64,000 nucleotides of DNA from Pontederia crassipes. Its lineage: Eukaryota > Streptophyta > Magnoliopsida > Commelinales > Pontederiaceae. The position numbers and the translations under genes are program-made. The stretch's first letter is position 1; each line of letters begins with the position of its first letter. The stretch is from NCBI GenBank assembly GCA_030549335.1, contig JAUKPH010000017.1, forward strand, positions 3,527,001 through 3,591,000, written 5' to 3'. Positions 23,418 through 36,551 of the stretch are shown one piece after another. The notes beneath the pieces are model-generated. The model searched no databases. It was not told the origin of the DNA and saw only the letters and a program-made list of their open reading frames with translations.

Positions 23418-26400
23418 CTATTTGATAAAAGTAGCAATTATGTTGTTATGAAGTGGGTCTGAAACATGTTCAAACAGGTTCTCCACAGGACCTTTGCCAG
23501 TCACAGCTGCTTGAATGTAAAAGCCTAGCCAAGCAACCATCGCCAAGCGGCCGTTTTTTATCTCTTTCACCTTGAGCTCTTCAAAAGCAATTGGATCTGA
23601 AGAAAGCCCGAGAGGATCAAACAGTATGCCACCGGGATAATTTATATCGCCGGGTAGGTATATACCCAATGGCTCCAAAGCCTCAATGCCACAGTATCTC
23701 GCATACTCTGGTCCAACCTGTTAACAAACACAAGTAACTAATTAGTCGCTAAAAGTTCAGCACCCTTGGAATAAAATAGAAACTTAAAAGTGCAACACTC
23801 CGTTCAAAATTTTAAAAATTCTCATCCTATATATAGAGAGAGAAAGAGATTTAAGTAATATGCAATTCATTTTTCTACAATCAATATGCATTCAACAATA
23901 TATAGAGAGAGATTTAAGTACTGCAATTAATTTTTCTACAATCAATATGTATTCAACAAATTTGAACCGTTGGATAATATTTACGTGGTTTAGATAAATA
24001 AATTAACCTTCAATTCAGTAAAGGTTGAATATCAAGTCATATAATCATTATCCAACGGCTAAAATCTATTGGATGCATATTGGTTATAGGAAAATTGATT
24101 GCATGCATGCTACTTAACCCCATATGTGTGTGTACCTGTGTGTGTATATATATCACAGGCTCACAGCAATAAAACCAAAATGTCAGTTAGAAAAAAAAAC
24201 TGCAATAAATCTGAGCTTACAGGCAGCAAATGTCTAGGGAATTAAGTTATATAACTGGAACTTTGTCTTTAGATGAGTTCTAATCACATCACCGTCATCA
24301 TACCACTAATTCTCTTGAGCAACACCGAAGGAAAGACAATTGTGATTCAAAACATACACAAAGCAGCCATGGCAAGACATCAGATACTTGCATACGTGCA
24401 ACCAGATGTTATTTTTTTTATCATAGAACAAAATTTTGCTAAACTTTTTCTTGGCTTGTTTGGGAGTCTCCATTTTTCAGTAAATAGAATTTGAAGATTA
24501 CTTTCTCTTTTAGGAGAATTTGAAGATTACTTAAAAACTCAAAAATATATGGAAGCATAGTTCCAGGAATATCAATATTCAACAACTGATGCCAGAAAGT
24601 GCAGAAACATTGGATTATTAGTGTCGATACTCGTAAACTAATTCAGAGTGCCTCAAAGAAAAGAAGAAATATATTCAACTCGTAAATTGATTCGAGAAAA
24701 AAGGAAATATATTTGCATTATTCAATGATGTGGGAGCATGGTGAGGTATCCACATTTCAGAATTTGGACTCTAGCACGTGAAAGTCTTATCCTTTAACTT
24801 GTTTTGTACTTTGTTTAAGTACGTAAGAGGTAGGAATGCTATGCCAGTGTATACTTGATATCATGAGAGAGATAATTTCCTTAGCAGTCTAAAATGAGAT
24901 TTCACACAAGTCCTCCCTAACAAGAAAACCAAAAGAAACAAGTGAAACTAATATTTGAAATTTTCTAAGCAAATATTCAAATCACTACCATTAGAAGAAC
25001 TTGACAGATTGCTATGACAATGACACCTTGACTGCCAGCTATATGAAGTCCAGGAATACCAAGATAATCAAGAGTGTCACCCTGAAAAGGGAAAATGTCA
25101 TCATTGCAAAAAGCTTCCAATATCACAAGAAATGATAAATACAACAAATAATAACATATTTCCCAGTTTCAGCATAAATGTATTCTCGACATTTTCATTT
25201 TCTCTCTCAACTTGTTTTAGGGATCTCCTCTGAGACACTAGCATTGGCATATCAATCATCTCTACAACAAAGGCTGCCAAAAAAAAGATCATCTACAACC
25301 GAGATGTATATCCATTGGCCCATGATCTTTAACGATTTTGCATACTATTAACTCATATTTAGATCTTAACCTTGGATTTCTCGTTACAAGGCAAGCAACT
25401 AGTCCATGAAATGACAGATTGAAAATGACAACATCTCAATATTCATTAATTTGCTCCTACAGGTGTAAGCAAGTTTGCCTAGTGCCTATAAGAACTTTCA
25501 TGACACAAGCTCTGTTGTATACAAAAAAGAGTCCATAAAGAAATGATCTCATTACATGCAAAAATTCATATGGTTTCACATGAAACTGCTGTGAATGCAG
25601 TCACTTTAAAAAAACTAATGAAAGCAACAGAATGCTTGAAGAAAATTGCAATGAGACTACAGGGTTACCGGTTACCGACTTACAAAGAGTTCATTTGCAT
25701 AGGGATACAAATGAACATGTTTCACGCTCCATAAGTTTCATATAATAAGCAATATGAAACATTAACTTAAATATTGGAAAATGATTAGTTGGATTGAGAT
25801 TGTACCTGAAGTTTAGCATACCCCACTTTCCACCACACTGGTTCTAGAAAATGGACAAAACCAAAATGGTCTAATAGTTCAGGAACTAGAACTCCAAGAG
25901 ATGCTAGCATCGCCCAACGAGCATGGAGAATTTCAAAGCTGCAAATATGTATAAGCCATTAACTTGATATATTCAGCACCATTTGTTATTATTAATAAAA
26001 AACAAATAAAATTGTTGAAACATCCCTGATAGTTTTGTCTAAGTACCATTTCATTTTTTTTGAGCGAGTAATGTACCAGTTTATTTATCAGATAAATTCA
26101 AGGATCACTTATTAATTTATTGATGAGTTAAATAGGGAGTTAATTCTTTATTGTAACTACAAGATCATTCAACAATCGTGATTATTTTTTTATTTAACTT
26201 GATAATGAAGTCACTAGAGTACTCCCATCCTACATGTTTTCTTTGGATTATCGAGTGACTCAACAAATCTTTCATTATGTCTTATAAGTTATACTAAATA
26301 GTTTCATTATGATGCATGATTGTTGGATTGATTTGATTACTTAAAGAGTAAATGATATAGGGTGCACTATTTGTTTTCATAGGTACAGATATTTTGCACC

Positions 26401-27495
26401 CATTATGTTTGAGGTCCTTGGTTCAACCATGGTTTTTTTTGTCAACACTATATCCAAAAGGATACAAATCTCTGACTTAGGCGAGTCCTAGTTTCAGTAG
26501 ACATCTGAGCCAACCAAAGGCTAGTGTCGCAACATTAATTTGAACACCCAGGTTTGTGCACCATTTCTTTCCTTACTGACATTAAAGCATAGGATTTTCA
26601 AAAGAATATGAAAAAAAGAAATCATACACATATTGATGCATAGATTGTTTAGCTATTTAACAGCATAGGATGAGATGTTAAAGGATTTTTTTTATTCAAT
26701 TAACCTTTTGATTCAAGTTTCTTTTTAGCATTCTTACTTAAGAAAATTCAAGCAAAGTAAAGCATGGTACTTGAAGTAGCTTTGGAAAGCCGCAGGATCC
26801 TTGGCGAGACCTGCGGCATCAAATCCGTAATCACCAGGAAGCTCTCCAGTGAGGTAAGATGGGTATTCATACGGAATTGGACCCAGCCACCGAGGCCGCC
26901 CTTCCCCGTACCAAATGCTGTATGTATGACATACATTTATATGCAGGCATAGGCGAATTATAACGATTAGCACACATACACAGAGAGAAAGAGCCATTCT
27001 TTAACAATCATACCATGAAGACATACAACATATATCTACCTTTCATCTCGGGCCTGGCGAGCGAGGGCTTTGAAGGTGGCGGACTTGGTGACGGCGTCCC
27101 TCTTGGTGTCCTCGAGCCTGCGGCGGAGGGTCTCGCCCAGAGAGCTGTTGGCGAGGGCCTTGACGGCGGTGAAAGGGATGGCCGAGAAGATGACAACCCC
27201 AGCAAGCTTCATACATGCACGCCGATGAACAAAATGTAATTTGGTCAATCGATTTCAATCCAAAATATAGTTGGTGGGTAAAAAGTTCAAGCTTCAGCGG
27301 TACCTCTTCCCATGACGCTCTCAAGACCATCCCCCGCCGCGGTCGCCGCCGCCAATTGGGGTTGCAACGAGGAGTAGTAGGAGAATTGGGGCCCGAAGAG
27401 CTGAAGGGAACGAGAGGACGACCGAGCCAAGAACAAGAAGAGACGGCGGCCGGCGGTGACGGTCGCGGTGGTGAAGGGAGCAGCGAAGCGGCCAT
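23418..27495 (-). CDS. LHCB7: Chlorophyll a/b-binding protein LHCB7, chloroplast
   Basis: Six exons on the minus strand: 27495-27304, 27206-27040, 26917-26771, 25938-25806, 25081-24989, 23717-23418, giving 343 aa. All introns are GT-AG with consistent phases. Residues 1-60 are rich in Ser, Pro and Arg, as in a transit peptide. Helix 1 carries [12 protein letters not shown] (about 169-180), helix 2 [16 protein letters not shown], helix 3 [15 protein letters not shown] (from about 296). These are the chlorophyll-ligating E...R/N motifs of the LHC family. The N-terminal extension with [16 protein letters not shown] and the block [13 protein letters not shown] are peculiar to LHCB7, a rarely expressed antenna-type protein related to photosystem II LHCs. 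No lesion was seen, so it is probably functional. Confidence 0.92.
23850..24120. mobile_element. Foldback MITE in LHCB7 intron 5
   Basis: The left arm (AAGTAATATGCAATTCATT, then TCAATATGCATTCAACAA) is inverted at the right (GGATGCATATTGG, then GATTGCATGCATGCTACTTA). The internal phrase CCGTTGGATAAT also has its inverse ATTATCCAACGG. The left arm is partly duplicated in tandem (about 23850-23905 and 23906-23965). A TSD is not certain. Confidence 0.6.
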
Positions 27496-28023
27496 GAATG
27501 CCCCTTGGATTGGAAGTGCGCTGGGTGCTGATACCCAAAGTCCCCGCCTGCGGACCAACAGTCTGCTGCCACTGCCTGCCTTTATTTTTTCTTTTATTTT
27601 CTTCTCATAATGTTTTTTTAAATTGCTAAACTGAGACTGATTACACATTCGAAATTACTTATCGTTTAATTAATTCGATAAAAACTGCCAATTTAATTTG
27701 TTCAACAGTTCAAGTCTTAACGTTACGTTTATTACTCAAGGATAATCAATCATTGAAAAACTATAAAATATTAAAAATCAAACAATTTCATTATCAAAGA
27801 GTTTTTTTTTATGTTATCAGATTCATGGCATCTACTCATCCACGTGGCACTTACTCAGTCAGCATTTAAATTTTTCATGAAATTCTAATTTTAGAGCAGT
27901 CTAAAAGTTGATATTTTTTTTAGAAAAAGATGATGATTTAAAAGAAAATATACCAATAAAAGGCATATAGAAGGTTAAATATTTTTTTAAAAAAATAATA
28001 TTATTTTTTAATACTATTTCAGC

Positions 28024-28077
<54 letters not shown>

Positions 28078-28217
28078 TTTATTTATAGCTCTACATCTCT
28101 TGTTCTTTTTCTTTTACTTGATCTTCGTTGCCGCTGCTGCTCACCATCAAGTCTCTGCGGAGTGTAAGGCGGCAGGAAGAGGAGTGATCCAAGTCAAGAA
28201 GTTGTTCGGGAACTCCT
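27496..28217. other. LHCB7 upstream region
   Basis: The presumed LHCB7 promoter lies just above 27495. An AT-rich stretch follows, with a TTA microsatellite. The last 80 bases (28130-28217) are GC-richer and have no recognisable product. Before the solo LTR inserted at 28218 they were contiguous with the sequence starting at 30847. Confidence 0.4.
28024..28085 (+). repeat. (ATT)n then (ATTT)n microsatellite
   Basis: An uninterrupted run of TTA/ATT triplets passes into ATTT tetranucleotides. Simple-sequence DNA of no coding relevance. Confidence 0.95.
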
Positions 28218-30841
28218 TGTAAAATTCTAAAAAAAGAAAAAAAATTAATTAATAAAATGATGAAAGTGACCTCAAAAGTACAAGAATTTATAGGATAACT
28301 AGATCATTTGACAAAAAAGATAGAAAAAACAAAAGTTCCTAAAGGTGTAAGGATCTTATGGGTTTATGGGTTGTCTTTTATTGATAGAGAATGAAATCTA
28401 TTAAAACAATCCTCAAAAGTAAAATAGTTAGATGGACAAATGGATGAATTGTTTAACAAAACTTTAAAACCCTAAAACCCTGCTCATTTTTCCCTCATCT
28501 CCTTCATTTCGAGCAACCATTCCTCCCCATCTCCTTCCATCCTTTGCTTCCATCAGCCATCGCCTCCTCTTCTAAACCCCATTTTACCATTTTTTTTGCT
28601 GCACAAAGAGCTCATCAAGGAGATGAAAAAAGATCAAGCTAAGGAGACAAGGACAAGAAGGCCACAGAATTAGAGAAAGATTCAATGGGGGTGAAAGAGA
28701 GCTAGGAAAGGAGAGCGAAACCCTAAAATTATTAGGAACTGAGGTATGTATTTGGGTGAATCCTCTCCTTAATCCAACTAACATTTGGAATAGGAGTTTT
28801 ATCTTGATTCTTGGATTGTTGTTACATTAATGAATCATTTTACGGATGATTGATCCATATAGATGACATTTTTTACATTTCTATGGAATGTTTAGAATTC
28901 TTGATACTTGAATGGGAACTTGTCGTTTGGCATCTCATTTCATGTTCTTGATCTTGTTCATGTAAATGTTAGCAAACTAGGAATCCTTATGGTAGAAAAC
29001 TAGATTAATGAACTCAAGCTTGAGGAAGAAATAGACTATATTGTGAATGGGAATAGAAAATTAAGGAAGAACATGTTTGTCATCTATTCTACCCATAGGA
29101 TATGAGCAACATGTATTATAATCATATAAATAACAGCATAGTCATTTAAATCATAGCGCAACATTTGAAAAATATCGACAACCCATATTTTTGCCATCTA
29201 ACTTATATTTTGTCCATTTAAATTGTAGTGGATGAATTCAGAAGAGGAACTCGATGCCGACGAGCTATGATTGAGTCGTAGTCATGTCGTTTGAACTATA
29301 TCAACTAATTTATCTAATAAATGTAATTATTATTTATTTAAATGGTGAGTTATCCTTATTTGTAATTGACTATTGAGTGATTTTAAAATGATTATCCAAT
29401 GTTCATCTTGATTATATTTTATGGACAATTGTTACACATTTATACTATACTTCATCAATGTTAATTAAGTTCATCCTTATCATGTTATTATTGAATTACT
29501 GACATGATGTGATTGCACATGTTATTGATTGATGCACATAAAAAGAATTCATGCTCAGTCGCAGGACTAAAATCAATCATTGATTGAATGTGTATTATTG
29601 GTCAAAATCTTGACGTCCATTGGATGGGATTCGGACGCGGGTAATAATTTTGCCATACCTTGAAAATGTCTTTTTGGTCCAAAGATTGACCAAGCTTGGC
29701 TAGTCAATTATGATTTTGAAAATCACCAAGTACCAATAGCATATGAAATGCTAATTAAATTGATTGTCTTATATTTAATAACCTTAAAATATGTAAGAAA
29801 TCTATGGAATCATGATATGACTAGAATTGCTATAGTATTATTTATGGGGCATTAAAATATGTAATGCAATTGCTTATTGGTTAGTCATTGGATGACATCT
29901 CTATGGGCTATTAAACAAATTTAATGCAATTGAATTACTATTATGGAATGGAGTTAGCATTGATTATGATTTTCTATTGGTATGTCTCATTGACTTATCA
30001 TATGATTTGTTTCATCATTTTATTTCAAGTTATTGATTCATTATATGGATTGTTTTTATCATTTTATTGAAAGTTATTTTATTTATGGCCTTTACATACA
30101 ACTAACGAGAGGTGGGCTTTCCTTGCATTTGAGTTCAAACAATTATATGGGCAAGTGGCGAGCTCGTGATGGCATGTTGCACATGATGGTGGTCTTTATT
30201 TTGAGTCCTTATCTTATTCTCTATTATTATTAGGTGTTAGCATATAGGCTTATGATCATAGATTTATATTTATGTTGTGTCCTTTAGGATGATGAACAAT
30301 TATGGATCATATGTCATGGTATGTAGACTTTCGAATCTTTTTATGTTGTTGAATTGGGCCTTTCATCATTATTTTATATGATTCTTCTGCTATGCTTTAT
30401 CATGAATTAGGGATTGACTTATATGTTTTGGAACATTGATTCCTTATTATTATTTTGGACCTTCATTGTTCTATTATAGTGTAAATAACCTTCATTGATG
30501 CTACATTATGAATAGACTTATTTGATTGCATATTTTGATCCTTACACTCCCTTTATGAGTCTCTTGTTGATATCGAGTATTTGCTTTCAACAATTTTAAT
30601 TTATAATCTCACAACTTAATATTATTGCATTGGACTTTAGATTATAGTAGATTATTTGAACTTTATTGATTGTCTCTTATTAAGTGTACGTTTTTGCGAT
30701 CGTGTTTGTGTTAATGAGCTTTCATCGATAATTTGAACGTGTTTTTTTTATTGCGATCTTATTGAATTATTAATTGAATCTTAAAGTATAACACTATTCG
30801 AGATTCGTTCATAAGGTGGGGACAAATTTTGAGATGTTTCA
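28218..30841 (+). mobile_element. Second solo LTR, about 2.62 kb, with 5-bp TSD
   Basis: It starts TGTAAAATTC and ends GAGATGTTTCA. The perfect direct repeat CTCCT lies at 28213-28217 and 30842-30846. The start, the end (TTTTGAG near the terminus) and the phrase GCTCGTGATGGC...TTGCACATG (about 30161) match the solo LTR at 7740-10613, so the two belong to one or closely related families. This copy lacks the GGTCGACCG array, or that part has decayed to TTGGTCAAAATCTTGACG-like remnants around 29605. It lies immediately upstream of the first probable MED18 exon and may have displaced its promoter. Confidence 0.82.
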
Positions 30842-32604
30842 CTCCTCGGTTTTTACCAACCCTCAATCCAAAAAGATTAATCTTTTTTCTCTTTCCTACT
30901 GTAACGATATAGAGGAAGTGATAGAGGGTTAGGTTTCTTCCTCCTCCCATAGTCCCATTCCTTCCGTTCACGAACCAGACGCGGACAAGCATCTTACGAA
31001 GACCTCGCGTCTTGTAGGAGAATGGAGGCATTGCCGAAGCCCGATTCGCCATCGTCATTAGTTGGATTCATTTTCCGGTGAGTGCTAGACTATTTGTAGA
31101 TGTTCCTACTAACTTTTTGTGGATTTTAATTAGGCATTTGATTTCAAATAGCTGGAATTTCAATTTTCTCCATTACCCGAAAATTAGCTGGTTTCTGCAA
31201 ATAGTATAATGTTAGTATGTGGTTTTGTAAGGTTTTTCTTTTATTGGATTTAATTATGTTTTCATGATTAGGCAGTTGACTGGAGGATTTTGGGTAGGGC
31301 TTGCTACCCGGAGAACTAGTGCCAATCCACGTCGATTCCGGAATCCCCGGAAGGTGAGTTTTAGTTGACATTGGATCGAAGCTAGGTATTTGGATTAGTT
31401 TTGATCTTTTTTTTTTCTTGCATCGATTCAAATTTCAATCTTTCATCCATTCTTCTCTCATGGAGGTTTTGCCATAGGTGATTTGCTTCTAATTCAGCTT
31501 TGGCCATTGCTAGATTGTTCACCTTCCCAACTGAGTACATTGTTAGGGTTAGTTGTTTAATCTAAAGATTGATTATGATGATAGGGATGATTAGTTAAGG
31601 AGTTAATATTAGAAATTAGCATGTTGATTAATTACATATTAATCTGATATATTGTAAATAGGTTTTTAAATCAATTAGTAAGTACTACGATTTGTTTAAA
31701 GTGGTTTTACATATTCACCCCCTTGTAGTGGTCAATGTTGAAGTTGGATATTACGCCTACAGTCCATTCCATTGTTATCTTGTTAAATCTCCATCCTTTT
31801 AATTCTCACAAGTTGCATCTGCATATGGTTTGTTGTAACAAAATTGTGTTTAATCACCTACAATTTAGTATCTCCCTTTGATGATTATGAAAAGAATAAC
31901 ACCGAGAGACTCACTTCCCATTTTTTGTTCCCTTCTTCTACTTCTTAGTTCATAAAGAAACACCAGTTATGGGTTGAATTTAGTCCAACAATGGTTATAG
32001 TCAATGTTGTAAAAACGCATGCTGACACGTAAAAACGTCCGATTTTATGACTCCACCTCTGCATTTCGTGCTCGATCCCACCTGGAAACATTTTTGGCCA
32101 GCACGCGATAGGATCGCCTGACCCGTAGGATCAGTGGAGACGCACGACCAATGTTTTCAAAACTAGATCGGACCGATCGGTTCAATTGGTTCAATCGTGA
32201 ATCAATCGATTATCCAGTCCAGTTAAGTGTCAAAATCGATTTTAACATTGAATCGAAAAAAAAATAATTGAACCGGTGGTTGAACTGAATCAACTCGGTA
32301 CAATGCAAATTTTGAAAAAAAATGAAAAAATGATAAAAATAGGAAAATTAAATGAGGAAAAAAAGGAAAGGAATATAAGGAAGATTAAAGAGGAGGGAGT
32401 ATAATATGTATAAAATTAAATAGGAATGAAATAAAAAAGGTAAGTATTTAAAATTGAATAATATTAAAATGAAAAATTGTCATAAATAAAGGAAAGTGTT
32501 GAACAAAGAGAGAAATAAGAATAATTTAAGATAAATTTTATTAATATAGCATCTATCATTATTAATTAATAGATATTAAATTAATAATAATTTATTTATA
32601 TTTA

Positions 32605-33514
32605 GGATTTAATGGGGGTCCTCCCCACTCCTCCCATCCGCGCCCGTCAGATTTCTATCCGACGGGTGCGATTTTCATTCCGGTTCAACGGGCCAATTTG
32701 CTTTCGCGATGAAAGAAGAAGCGGTTTGGCATGGGAAAAAATTGAAGAGGGGGAGCAGCGGCGAACCAGCGGCGGCGAGCAGAGGTACCTGTGTCACTAG
32801 CGAGCAACATCGGCGGCGGGCAATAGCAACGTCGACAACAGCAACAGCATCATCAGCGAGCAGCGGCGTCATCAATGAGCAGTGGCAGCAGCAGCGGCGA
32901 CGAATGGCATCGACGGCGAGCAGCGACAAGCAATGAACAGCGGCAACAACGGTTCAATAATGACGACATCGGCAGCGAGCAACGTCCTCCCACGCCGCCG
33001 ATCGGCCTCCCACGCCGCCACGCATCCTCCCTCGCGTCGATCGCTCGTCATCGCGGGTCATCTCTCACGATGATCGGCCCACACCGTCGCCATGCGTCAT
33101 CTCTCGCGACGATCGGACCGCACCGCCGCCACGATCGACGATTGTCCTCCCTCGCGATGATCTTCGACATGAGATCTCTGTCGCCCGCTGCGAGCTAGGT
33201 TGTGCCCTAGGTTGAGGTCTTCATTCTCAATGCTTCAAGGTCACCCGCCGTCGCTTGCCGCCCGCGAGCTAGGACATCGTCGTGAGCTAGGATGTCGTCG
33301 TCGCGCCGCCGCGAGGAGGCTGTCGATGCTTGCCGATCCTCGCGAGGGAGGACGCGTGACTGTTCAGACCGGACGATCGTTGCCGAGAAAAAAAATCGAA
33401 AAATGAATTTGAACCGCAAAGATAAAATCGCGCCCGTCAGATAGAGAACCGATGGGCGCGGATGGGGTCCTCCCCCTATAACTCCCCCCTAAGAGGGAGG
33501 ACTCCATTAAATCC
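32605..33514. mobile_element. Non-autonomous Mutator-like (MULE) element with GC-rich core
   Basis: 910 bases flanked by the exact 9-bp direct repeat TTATATTTA at 32596-32604 and 33515-33523. Terminal inverted repeats begin GGATTTAATGG and continue, with indels, for about 85-110 bases, including CCGCGCCC...GACGGG...GCG on both sides. The interior is strongly GC-rich and built of CAGCGGCGA- and CGCCGCCACG-like runs, unlike the AT-rich surroundings. Open frames exist on both strands but look like low-complexity sequence. A MULE with a GC-rich interior could be a Pack-MULE carrying a captured gene fragment. It lies in the MED18 leader intron. Confidence 0.88.
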
Positions 33515-33823
33515 TTATATTTATATATTAATCGTTATAAAACTTTTAATAAATAAAAATTATGTTATATTATTTTTAATAAATTATTTATATAATATTT
33601 ATATATTATATCATATAACTTATACTATACTTTTATAATTATTATAAGAGAGCGTACATCGTACAAATTTTTTTTTTTACCTTTTATATGCGATAGGCAC
33701 TCATCTCTCCTTTTGTTTGCTGTCCGTCGCTGTGCCCTGCTGCTGCTGCCGCCGTCGTGCTGCCGTTGCCGCTCCTCATCTGACGCTGTTGCTGACTGCC
33801 GCCGCCGCCGACCTAACAAGTTC

Positions 33824-33939
<116 letters not shown>

Positions 33940-34659
33940 CCTGACTCGCCCTTTCTCTTTCTCCCTTTCCCTGTCTCGCGCTTTCTCTTTCTCTCCCTCT
34001 CCGTCTCGCCCTTTCTCTTCCCGCACTCTCTCCCTTTCTCTATCTCCCCTCTCCTTCTCTCGCCCTTTCTGTTTCTCTCATTTCTCTTCCCGTTCTCCCT
34101 TTTCTCTTTCTCTCCCTCTCTTGCACTTTCTATTTCTCTCCCTCTCCCTTTCTCTCTTCGTGCTTAGGAGCAGGTTCCCACTCGTGCTCTTTTTTTTCAC
34201 AATTCCATTTCCAATCATCTCTCTGCTCGTGCACAGAGCCACAGGGGCACTAGGCTACTTTTTTTTATATGTTAAAACATTTTATTATAGTTCTAGTAGT
34301 TATTATTTGTTTAATAAAGTGGATTTATACATTGCTGCTATTCTTCAATATTTATTATTGTTTTATTTTTTTATATATTAATAATGAAAATTATTTATTG
34401 ATGTTTAATTTTTTATGAATTAACTATATTTATGGGTTTGCTGTTATTCTGTTATTATTACAATTTATTAAGGTGTTCATTTTCCATGAATTACTATTTT
34501 TCCTATATATATGTATATATAATTAAATAGGTATTAATATCACGAATTGATGTTAAAATTAGAAATTTGCATATTGCATTTTGTACTTATAAGCTCAAAA
34601 AAGTTTCATCTCACCACTAATATCACGGGTTCTTATATATATATTATACATTAATATAT

Positions 34660-34995
34660 TTTTTGAGAAGATAAAGGATGTGGGTGAGGTGCTCACATCC
34701 ATTTTTTTATTCATTATAAAAACTTGTATCTATTACAACATAACTTATAATCTCGCCCGCTCACTCGCCAAGTTTCTAGCTGCTATTAGAATGTTATCAA
34801 CATGACACTTTTCTCCCTTGAAAATGCAATCATTGCGTCGTCGCCATATCGCCCATAAAACCACAATTGTTTTGATTCGTCGTCTTTTTTATACATATAC
34901 GTGTAAGTTGTTACCATGTCCGCCTTGTCTAAATGATTGCCATAATGCTATCACAGAGCTCATGTCCAGCCAATCACATCCAAAATCCATACATT
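34660..34995 (-). mobile_element. LINE 3' fragment in MED18 leader intron
   Basis: The minus strand reads VLWAIWRRRNDCIFKGEK and then ILIAARNLASE. This is the zf-RVT/linker end of plant L1 ORF2, whose consensus is W.IW..RN...F.G. The lower-coordinate end near 34660 would be the 3' end of the truncated insertion. Confidence 0.65.
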
Positions 34996-36551
34996 AATAT
35001 ATACATGTAATATTTTAAAAAAATCTGGTAGAATCGGCCGTGTTGTGATACGTGTTCACGATTTACGTGTTTCTCCAGCTCTCTACGTGTTTGACAACAT
35101 TGGTACTTATAGTTGTACAGTTGACTCTAAGAAATCCACGTTTGAACCACTTATTTTTACATTAAGGTTTAGCTTTTGTTCCTCTGAAGCCAGTTTAATG
35201 GTGTACAGGAGCAACAGATAGAATTGCTGATGGAGTGTGTAGTCCAAGGAATCATTGAGACACAGGTGCTTCCTTTATAACATTACTGCTGTTTCTTGTA
35301 GTTGGATTTCCTTTTCGCAGTATGAGATGACAGTGTGATCTTATTCTTGTAGTTCTATTCATTTCTTAATTTGCTCAAAAGCACTTCTGATGAAGTGAAC
35401 ATGACATTAGAAAAAAAATAGTAGTGTTATTTATACAGACAAGAGAACCAAAACATGAACTAATAGTTGCCCATTAAGAAGAAGGAAGATTTCCTTGGAT
35501 GATGTTGACATGCATGTTTTAGTCAAGCAGATGCTTTTGAACGAGCAGTTGTCGATTTAGATGAAGTAACAAACAAGAGGGATGTAACGGTGAAGTTACA
35601 CTGTCATGACATTTCAAGAACAATATTCACTTCTTAGAAGCCTAAGAATTTCCCTACTAAACCACTTTTTGTTTGTTTTCCTTTTCAAGTTTTAATACTG
35701 CTTGCTTCAGATGGACATTAAATGAACCACATTCTGTGGTTAAACCAAATACTTAATTCTGCAAAATATTGTTTGGTACATCATAGCTTCGATGCTAAAT
35801 GTTCAAACTAGCAAATTTCACTTTTTGTTTCATGTTGAATTAGTAACAAAATAATTTAAGAGAATTTTGGATGGAACTTAAGGAAGGAACTAAGTGTCAA
35901 ATTGAGGTAAGTCTAGGGACTAAATTTCTAAGTTTATAATTTTGAGTTAGATGCGAGAAAAAACATTTATTTGAGGGGATGTTAGAGGAAAGACCATTTC
36001 TTTTTAATATGGAAGTATGTTATATTTCTTTGCCATGATGGTTGTGCTTGTGCTTGTGCTTGCTTCAGCATGTTGAGGCCCTTGAGGTCCTCCTCCATGG
36101 TTTATGTGGTGTTCTGAAGGAGCGTGTCAGGGTTCATGAGTTATGTTTGAAAAGCGGACAAAGCCTTGGCAATGTACTTTATTACATCAATTGGTATAGT
36201 ATCTTAATGTGCAACTCACAAAAACAACTTTCTTTTCTGTGAAATTAGGTGTGGTTGCATCTGAAGTCCGTCTCTTGTGTGATTTAGCACAACCTACACC
36301 AACTTGGTAATCCCTCAAGTTCAACTCTTGGGAAATGCATTCTCATGTCTTCTATAGTATAGATCATAATCCATTGGCACCGTAAGTATTCATAAATCGT
36401 TTTAATCATTTCCTGAAATTACACTGTATTGATCAATTGTTTCTGTAGGCTTCTGTATCTCTCAAAGCCTGGTGTTTCAACTGGCATAGTCCCTACTGCG
36501 GCCGCCGCTGCAGCTTCTTTACTATCAAATAGTGGTGGCAAAGTCATCTAG

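Noticed and set aside
27043..27648. Overlapping frames of 60-200 aa on both strands around the LHCB7 first exons
   Set aside because: They read through intron 1 or in the wrong frame; GC-rich exon sequence leaves shadow frames open. Only the spliced frame matches LHCB7.
32612..33419. Several 60-107 aa frames in the GC-rich MULE interior
   Set aside because: Repetitive Ser/Arg/Ala or Arg/His composition on both strands, no start context or splice support; treated as element interior.
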